DNA of 64,000 bases from assembly GCA_015178975.1 (NCBI GenBank), contig WHVD01000019.1, positions 558,001 to 622,000 on the forward strand, in the 5' to 3' direction. A program made the translations under genes and the position numbers. The notes below the pieces were generated by a model. The model was not told where the DNA came from. It saw nothing but the letters and a program-made list of their open reading frames with translations, and searched no databases. This document shows, in pieces, positions 56,907 to 64,000 of this stretch (position 1 is its first letter; each line of letters opens with the position of its first letter). This stretch comes from Hysterangium stoloniferum. Its lineage: Eukaryota; Basidiomycota; Agaricomycetes; Hysterangiales; Hysterangiaceae.

Positions 56907-58270
56907 GTGCAGGGAGCTGATGGTCGCCTCTACATAGTACAAATGGACCCTTCTGAGCTATCTTCTGCAGATTCCACACCAATGAATTTTGCAGGTGTTG
57001 CATCACCATCCCCCGATGTGCCGTCACTCCCTCTTGCACTGGAGAATGTTGAGTATGATGGCTGGCTTGTACTTGAGGAGGAGTTAAAAACTACAATTGA
57101 TTGGAACAAACACAGCCAATCACCTCCTACTGCTTTAAGTACATCTATTGTCCAACCATTATCACAAACAAAGCGCACCACAATATCTACTGAAACTCAC
57201 CCATTTTGGCTTGATACTGGTGGGTGCCACCATACACATCTCACCAGAACGAGCAGATTTTCTCACCTTAAAGACTGTCAACCCCCATTCTGTGAAAGGA
57301 CTGGGGGGCTCTTCCATTTGGGCAATTGGTATTGGAGACATCACAATACGTATAGGATGGGGAACTCATATCACTCTTCAAAATGTGCTTTATATTCCAG
57401 ATGCAGTTGTATGCCTGATCTCTGTTCGATGCCTTATGAAGGATTCTGGAATTGTCGCACATTTTGATGACCAATCTTGTTGGCTAAGCACCAAGTCATC
57501 TAATTCCATTATAGCTCGTGGTTCACTACTTCCATGCAAGAATTTCTATTTGTTAACACTGCAATCTACCCAAGCTGAACATGCTCTCATCTCTACAAGT
57601 GCACCTACAATTGAAACTTGGCACTGCCGTCTTGGACATGCAAACTATAAATCCATCAGCGATATGATCAGCAATGGTCTAATCAAAGGTGTGCCATCTC
57701 TTGCAACCTTTCCTTCCAAAGTGTGATTCATGTATTCTTGGAAGAGACCAAATCACCTGTTCCAAAAATTCGTCAGGAAGGAATGGGATACAAAGTGACA
57801 AGGAAACTTGAGAAAGTATGGGTGGATTTAACAGGACCAGAAGCCATCACATCTCATACTGGCAATAATTACATCATGAACATAGTCGATGATTATACAA
57901 ATTTTGTTTGGACTGTGGCATTAAAAAACAAAAGTGATGCATTCCTACAACTCAAAATTTGGGAGCAAGCCAGAGAAATTGAAACGGGACTCCAAGTTGG
58001 AATTTATCGCACAGATAATGGTGAACTAAAAAGCCATGAAATGTCTGATTGGTTGGCATCCCGAGGTACTCAGCAACAATTTACGGCACCCTACACATCT
58101 GCACATATTGGACGAGTTGAATGCATGCATAGAACACTTATGGGAAAGGCACACTCAATGTGAATCTACGCTAAATTACCAGCATACCTATGGGATGAAT
58201 TTTACCTGACAGCAACTCATTTACATATCAAAACGACCACAGCTTCCCTCAATGGCATAACTCCATGGGA
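56907..58270 (+). pseudogene. pol: copia protease, pre-integrase and integrase
   Basis: The protease start is PFWLDTG with a frameshift directly after it. The pre-integrase block reads ETWHCRLGHANYKSI. The integrase core has VWVDLTGPEA (first Asp), YRTDNGELKS (second Asp) and RVECMHRTLMGKA (Glu). A stop follows near 58163, and GITPWELWYGRPP-like sequence continues. Confidence 0.8.
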
Positions 58271-58304
58271 ACTTTGGTATGGCCGACCTCCTGATTATTC
58301 TTAC

Positions 58305-60541
58305 ATGCGAGAGATCGGATGCCACACTTTTGTCCTCATTCAAAACAAAGCAAATCCTAAGATCTATGAATGTTCAATTGAATGCATACTTATTGGCTAT
58401 GATGCAAACTCTAAGACTTATCGTTGCTATGATCCAAAAACACGGCAAATCTATAGTTCATATCATATTCAATTTCTGGAGAGCCACGATGGACATCCAC
58501 AGACTATGGAAACTACAGTTAAATCCAATGATACTTCCACCATATTGAAACCACCTTCATCTGATGTATATTCTCCCAATTCACCCACTGAAGTCCCTGT
58601 TGAATCTCCCAGAATATTACCCCAGTATAGCCAGCCATCCATTCCAGTCCCTTTAGACGGTCCACAATCCCATTGACATTCTAGTCGCATAACTGCTGGA
58701 CAGCCAGTTTCAAACACAAGGCTAGAACGAGCTGTTCAGGAGTCTAAGGATAGTGCAGAGTGGCTGCTGTTGCAGAAGCAGGAACATTTGCGTATGATTG
58801 CAGAACTGCATGATACCATTACAGACTCCCCGTCCCCAACACCAAGACATGATGAATTACACCAAGTCCTTTCTTCTATCCATTCTACCTTGAACTTATT
58901 AGACACAGACATATCCTTGGCAGCTTTCTCCGACACTCTAGGGGTTGACCCATTGACATGTAACGATGAACCACAAACATGGGCTGAAGCTCTCCAATCT
59001 GGTGATGCCTCACAATGGCGAACTGGATTCCAAGATGAACTAGACTCTCTTAAGGCAATGGGGGTCTACAAACTTGTTCCCCGATCTGAAGTTCCTCAGG
59101 GATGTAAAGTACGTAAGGGATGGCCTGTCTTCCAAATAAAATGAGATGAGGCCAGTAAAGCCATTCGATGGAAGGTCTGTTTGGTCTTCAAGGGTTTTGA
59201 ACAAATTTATGGTAAGGATTATCATAAAACAATCTCACCTACAGCACACATGGAATCTTGGCATATTCTGCTCCATATCACTGCCACCCTTGGCTGGGAT
59301 GCACAACAGATCGACATTAAAACTGCTTTCTTTATGGCTTACTTCCTGAAGATGAAGTACAATACATGGAACAACCAGACGGCTTTATTGAACCAGGCAA
59401 GGAAGACTACGTATGGATGATCCTCAGGGGTCTATACGGGATGAAACAAAGTGGATGGATCTGGAACAAAACTATGAATGAGCAGATGCTAGAATGGGGC
59501 TTCACCAGACTCACGTCGGAATCTTGCATTTATTACAGATGCACAACAACTGGCATTGTTATCGCTGCTGTACACGTTGATGATTTCCTTTCTATTGCGA
59601 GTACAGCTGTTGAAAATGAAGCTTTTAAACAGCAAATGCATTGCGTATGGGCAATCTCTGACCTTGGAACTGCCCATTTTGTTGTTGGCATTGCCATCAA
59701 ATGGGACCGGCCAAATAACTCCATCTCTCTGTCTCAAACAGCACTCATCGACAAAATCATACATCAATTTGGACAGAGCACTGCCTCTACAGTGTCTACC
59801 ACCTTTGATCATAGTCTCAAACTTCGATGATTTGACTGCTCTTCCTTATCCAAACTTGAACTTACTGATCTGCTCAAACTACCATATCATTCCTTGGTTG
59901 GCTGCCTACTTTACCTTGCCATATCTACTCGTCCTGATATCTCCTATGCTGTTCAACAACTGTCTCAATACCTTGACAGTTATTCCACTTTACACTGGAC
60001 TGCGGCCATCTGGGTTGTTCGCTACCTAAAGGGTACTAGGGACCTTAAATTGTACTTGGGTTGCTCCAGTGGCCTTTGTCTCACTGGTTATACTGATTCC
60101 AATTGGGCTAACTGTCTTGATACATGTCGCAGTATTAGTGGTTTTGCTTTCACCTTGGGCTCTGGTGTTATCTCATGGGGGACAAAGAAACAAAAAACGG
60201 TGGCAGCCTCGTCTTGTGAGGCTGAATATGTCGCTGCATTTGAAACAGTTAAGGAAGGGACGTGGATCCATACATTACTTGAGGGTATTTCTTTTCCCTG
60301 TGCCACTTCAACAACTATCCTTTGCAATAATAATGCCGCAATTGCTTTATCAGAGGACCCGCTACTTCATGCATGAGTCAAACATATTGACATTAAATAC
60401 CATTTCCTTCGTGAATGCATCCATGCGGGTGACTTCGACATTAAATATATTAACACTAAGGATAACCTTTCCGACATATTCACCAAACCTCTCGAATCTC
60501 CACACTTTATACGTCTCCGTGGTTTCCTGGGATTACACTAG
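58305..60541 (+). pseudogene. pol: copia reverse transcriptase and RNase H
   Basis: WAEALQSGDASQW and the copia-type block GWDAQQIDIKTAF precede PDGFIEPGKEDYVW, LRGLYGMKQSGWIWN and the active-site HVDDF (YVDD in most relatives). RNase H has YTDSNWANCLDT, SSCEAEYVA and DIKYHFLRE, and ends at 60541 (RGFLGLH). Stops or shifts occur near 58676, 59144, 59420, 59830 and 60376. Confidence 0.85.
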
Positions 60542-60564
60542 CCAGACTTCCATGTGAGGAGGAG

Positions 60565-60916
60565 TGTTAGATAAACACCATAAAAACTCCACAAATGACA
60601 TAAACAATAGCAAGACTACAGTTATTAGGACAAAGGATTAAGGATGCACAAAGGAATTGATCATTCCTTTTGTGCCACTATTTCTTTTGTCTGCATTATA
60701 TCTATTGTTCATAAAAACATATATAAACCATACATCTATCATAGCTACACCTCAGTCCGTTATACTATACTACAAGACTGAGGTGAGCTATCTTGCACTA
60801 TATCTTCTAACCTATTATTGATCACATATGTATCAGATATATATTAGGTATATAATATTATAGTCCGTTATACTATACTACGAGACTGAGATATATATTA
60901 GGGTTACCTTTTTACA
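60565..60916 (+). repeat. copia 3' LTR
   Basis: 352 bp. Compared with the 5' LTR it shows 10 substitutions, all transitions, and one 1-bp indel. Confidence 0.9.
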
Positions 60917-61568
60917 CATGTTTTGTGTGATGTGTGACAATTGTGAGGAGCCAGTGTGATTTAGCCTCTTTTGATCATGTGGAAAACAAAGGGAGTTTAT
61001 ATTTGCCGAGCAGTTGGAACTCAATTGTGGACCATCTAACAAATTCTATATCATTTTGTAATTCCATCAAATTCAGGGATGTGAATGGGATTTTAGATTG
61101 ATTGATTACACACATGTTCTATGTGATGTTAAATCCTGCAACAACATCTGGGAGTTTTGTGGATTTTTAATTGGATCATGGCAAGTCACAGGAAAGATAA
61201 AGGGATACAGAATCCCACTGGACTATACAAAATTGAAGGAGTTTATATTCCATGATATGGTTGATGCTTAAAAGAACCTATGTACACTTGATCACCCTCC
61301 ACCTATCGTTTGGATCCTTAACCAATTTTAAATCTTATAAGGATCCAATAGAGATTATTGGAGTTTATATAAGATAAGGCTCTACTACAGATCCTAAAAT
61401 ATCTCGGAGAGAGGGGTTTTCCTGGTGTCTATGTGTTAGATTATATAATACCAACCATTGTTCCAACTGGGTCCATATGGTGTACAGCTCTGAGTTCAGT
61501 ATGTATATGATCTAATAGGAATGGCACTTAGGGTTATATCCTTAAGTACAGTGTAAGACCAAACCTAC

Positions 61569-62371
61569 TGTTAGGATACACACACAGGGCGGGTTTCTGG
61601 AGAAACCCGCGGGATATCCAGTAGGACTTGGCTTCAGCTTATAGGCTGCGCCCTCGCTAGATTGTGTTGTCCAATTTCAGACAGGCGGACGGGAATCCCG
61701 GGGAGTCCGGGTGGGGGTCGTGGGTCGTAGGTCATAGGTTGTGAGTCGAGATAGTCGAGAGAGATAGATGCGTCGGAGCCCGTGGGCTCCGACTAGTGTG
61801 AGCGGTCTGATAAGAGTAGGGTTTAGAGAGGAAAATATATTAGATTACTGGGGGGAATCTAAGCTAATTTTCTGATTGGATTGTATGTACAACATCTGCC
61901 AGTTTATATAGACTGTGGAATGCATGACATACCGAATCCAGTAATAATGAGACGAAACGAGCAAAACATAAAATGGGAATAGTAAACACCAAATTGGTGT
62001 TAGGAACGGGACAGAACGGAGCAGAGTCCGAATCGTGACAAAGCATAACCCATAACGGGAAATGGAGCGGGAGCAGAGTCCTAAATTGTGACAGGTCATT
62101 TGACTAAAATGGGAACGGGGCTCGATTAGAGCGGTGACGGGATTCTGAGCGGGTTCCAGTGACTGATGCGTGGGACGAAGACGGACATAGACAGAGACGG
62201 GGTCCGGGGGAAGTCCGGTGACTGATATGTGTCTTAATGAGGTCGAACGTAACAAGTCTTGATGTAACGGAGTCTGGGCGGGAAATCCTATAAACAGACA
62301 ATTGGTGCTTGTAGCGTGTGGGGGTGTACGGGTTAGTGCCCGGAGTCTGGCAGGATTGTCCAGTCGTAACA
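61569..62371 (-). repeat. Solo LTR, family B, CpG-rich copy
   Basis: TGTTAGGATACAC...GTCGTAACA, 803 bp, with an exact CCTAC duplication (61564-61568 and 62372-62376). Very similar to 15746-16555, with scattered CG to TG/CA changes. It interrupts the family F LTR. Confidence 0.88.
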
Positions 62372-62380
62372 CCTACCCAA

Positions 62381-62453
62381 GGTCAGATGGTGTAGTGGTT
62401 AACATCTTTGTTATGTAATTGAGAGATCCTGGGTTCAATCCCCAGTCTGGCTA
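62381..62453 (+). ncRNA. tRNA-like Pol III unit in the family F LTR
   Basis: Acceptor halves GGTCAGA/TCTGGCT pair, A box TGGTGTAGTGG, T stem CTGGG/CCCAG, consensus B box GGTTCAATCCC, then T4 at 62458-62461. The anticodon arm is poorly paired, so it is tRNA-derived rather than a normal tRNA gene. Confidence 0.7.
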
Positions 62454-62490
62454 TTCATTTTCTACATTACTTATGTTTTCTAACACTATG

Positions 62491-62945
62491 TGAGAACAAT
62501 TAATGGGAGTATGACAAATTGTTGACAATTGTGGGAATATATTCAAGCTCACTCACAAGTACAAAAAGAGCATATATCCATTGTCTTTATTATCATGTCT
62601 TACTCTTTGTGCCACTCAGTCAATTACTTGATGAAGAGTAATTCACCGACCATGGCATAAAATGCTTGAATGAAAACAGGAAAACAAAAACAAAAAAAGA
62701 CAGATAGTGACAAAACATTCAACCACACATTTTTTGCATGGAAAAGAGAAAGTGATTAAAATAATAAGTTTTTCTTTTCTTTTTTACTTCAACAAGAAAG
62801 TGTGAAAAATGAGAAAACCCATGGAATGTCCACTTAAGATGAAAATAAAACAAGTCAAAAATCTGTAAAGCAAGAGAGACATAGGATGACAAGGAATAGT
62901 GAGATGAATCCAAAATATATATGGAGTCCATGGATAATGCAGCTA
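62491..62945 (-). other. 3' untranslated part of a gypsy-1 relative
   Basis: Reverse complement of 62880-62945 and beyond resembles the gypsy-1 sequence after its chromodomain stop (10305-10400: TGGATTCAT, TATGTCTCTCTTGCTTT). No coding region. The antisense ORF is not present in what remains. Confidence 0.5.
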
Positions 62946-63635
62946 GAGAGAGGACAATGGGCCAGGTTTGAGTGGGTATGCTGTATGAAAGTCAGTTATG
63001 ACCTCTGTAGCATTCCTGAGTTCTGTGGCCAAAATCCAAGACATTTCTTCATCTGTGCCATTATAACCCACCCACTTGACCAAGTAGAGCAGTTTACAAG
63101 TGTGTTGACAATTATCTATTTTTGAGTCCAAAATTTGTGAGATTTCAAACTTGGGTTCTCCATCTATAATGACCAGGGGGTGGAGGTTGCATGCAGTCTG
63201 GGATAGTGTTAACAATATGTACATGGTTCTAACATAGAAACATGAAATACCAGGTGTACTGTGCACATACATACATATGTACTATCCAGGAGCCACAAGG
63301 TCCATGATACCGAACCAGCTTGTGCTATAATTTCAAACAGACCAAAGTATTTTTCAGCAAGTTTTTTAGATGGATGGGTAGTCTGGAAAAATTGAGCCCC
63401 AACAAAAACATGGTCACCAATCTTAAAGTTAGGTGGTGGAATCCAGGTTTGGTCCACTGAATGTTGATATTGTTCTTGGGCAGATGTTATTGTTTTCCAG
63501 AGTTCTTGGTGGAGTTATTGAGATCCATGACAAACTCCTGAGCACAGGCTGATGCAAGGTTCCATTCTGGATGTACCATGATATTGGGATTATAACCTTT
63601 ATTTGCAAAGAACGGATAGGGAGTGAAATTCTAAT
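62946..63635 (-). pseudogene. pol: gypsy-1-like integrase C-terminus and chromodomain
   Basis: Minus-strand frames give FFANKGYNPNIMVHPEWNL, IPPPNFKIGDHVFV, GLFEIIAQAGSVSW and the chromodomain YLVKWVGYNGTDEEMSW, ending PLKPGPLSSL at 62946. All align in order with 9600-10304. Several stops. The 5' part is cut near 63635. Confidence 0.8.
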
Positions 63636-64000
63636 GTGACTACTTAGCTAGTTGAGGGGAATGACTGGAAACAAGTAGGGGCTTCTGTTTATGTGCTGTG
63701 CCCTTGCAAACTATTCAGTTGTTCTAATTTCAAATGGACAAGCACTGCTGGAATATGTGGTTTGGAACCCTAAGTACCCACATGTGTGTCTATAGTAGTC
63801 CTTACCCATGTCTGTCCAACATATGGTTGTATGAGTCTGGTCACTTCTGGTGACTATGGTGTGTTCACATTGAGTGGTGGTCCATTTGTCTACTATGGTC
63901 ACTATTTTGCATCCCAATCCCCTTCTATGTATTCTCTCATTATAACAAGTACTTAGCACAATTCTTGGGTTTGATAGTGGACTGAGACCAGAGGTTAAAT
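63636..64000. repeat. LTR-like fragment running off the window
   Basis: A possible TGTGACTACTTAGC start near 63636 is followed by GGGGCTTCTGTTTATGTGCTGTGCCC, a version of the shared LTR core block. The end lies beyond the window, so identity cannot be confirmed. Confidence 0.4.

Larger units (their letters stand above)
55564..60916 (+). mobile_element. Ty1/copia retrotransposon, full-length but frameshifted
   Basis: LTRs 55564-55914 and 60565-60916 (351/352 bp), exact CATGT duplication (55559-55563 and 60917-60921), primer site at 55915, purine tract GAGGAGGAG at 60556-60564. Order gag, protease, integrase, reverse transcriptase, RNase H is that of copia. Several frameshifts and stops break the polyprotein even though the LTRs differ at only 10 bases and one indel. 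It is nested in the foldback element. Confidence 0.92.
55059..61427. mobile_element. Palindromic foldback element (~1.0 kb) split by copia
   Basis: Arms 55059-55563 and about 60922-61427 are inverted copies over nearly their whole length, starting CACCGGGAAAACCCC and ending GGGGTTTTCCTGGTG. TCT flanks both tips (55056-55058 and 61428-61430), a possible 3-bp duplication. Without copia the element is about 1011 bp with a loop of only about 30 bp. No coding region. Termini and 3-bp duplication hint at a CACTA or Harbinger-type non-autonomous element; this is tentative. Confidence 0.75.
61434..62485 (+). repeat. Solo LTR, family F, with tRNA-like unit; split by a family B LTR
   Basis: LTR pieces 61434-61568 and 62377-62485 (about 244 bp together). 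Starts TGTTAGATTATA, ends TTCTAACA, with an exact CTATG duplication (61429-61433 and 62486-62490). The 3' half carries a tRNA-like unit and the same TTCATTTTCTACA tail as the miniature element's LTR, so the two are relatives. It lies immediately beside the foldback element's right tip. Confidence 0.8.

Overview
The window looks like repeat-rich nuclear DNA from a mushroom-forming basidiomycete (Agaricomycetes). The reasons are genes with many short introns (about 45-60 nt), a Clp1-like sexual-development gene, an intron-rich fungal cytochrome P450, a tRNA-Arg with a short intron, chromodomain-carrying Ty3/gypsy elements, Ty1/copia and Tc1/mariner elements. The species cannot be named from sequence alone.

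Layout. From 1 to about 34.4 kb there is an almost gene-free cluster of nested transposons. It holds solo LTRs of at least seven families, many with exact 5-bp target-site duplications (TSDs); a broken chromovirus (gypsy-1, about 4.4-12.5 kb); a second gypsy (gypsy-2, 17417-28102) whose insertion history can be reconstructed layer by layer; and two decayed Tc1/mariner elements (29474-31062 and 31494-33099). From 34.4 to 55 kb is a host-gene island. In order: a Clp1-like gene (-), a cytochrome P450 (-), tRNA-Arg(ACG) (+), a P450 relic (+), an RRT8/EI24-like membrane protein (-), a miniature LTR retrotransposon, a broken ankyrin-repeat gene (-), a CE2-like SGNH esterase (-), a DBP4/DDX10 RNA helicase (+) and the SLX1 nuclease subunit (+). 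The esterase and helicase start codons are only 91 bp apart. From 55 to 64 kb is a second transposon cluster: a palindromic foldback element of about 1 kb split by a full-length copia, an LTR carrying a tRNA-like unit split by another solo LTR, and the 3' end of a gypsy-1 relative.

Most unusual content. (1) A 412-bp terminal-repeat retrotransposon in miniature (44168-44579) carries a complete tRNA-like RNA polymerase III unit in each 128-bp LTR, and a primer-binding site matching the anticodon arm of initiator tRNA-Met. The local copia has the same kind of site, and a second LTR family (61434-62485) carries the same tRNA-like unit. (2) Two gypsy 3' regions carry an antisense ORF next to the polypurine tract; it encodes a coiled coil and, in one copy, a canonical Zn2Cys6 spacing. 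(3) Substitutions between paired LTRs are almost all CpG transitions, which points to methylation-linked decay.

Function. The host genes do not form one pathway: DBP4 (ribosome biogenesis) and SLX1 (DNA junction cleavage) are housekeeping, Clp1 belongs to mating-type-controlled development, and the P450, membrane protein and esterase are accessory metabolism. All coding retroelements and both Tc1 transposases have stops or frameshifts, so none looks autonomous today.
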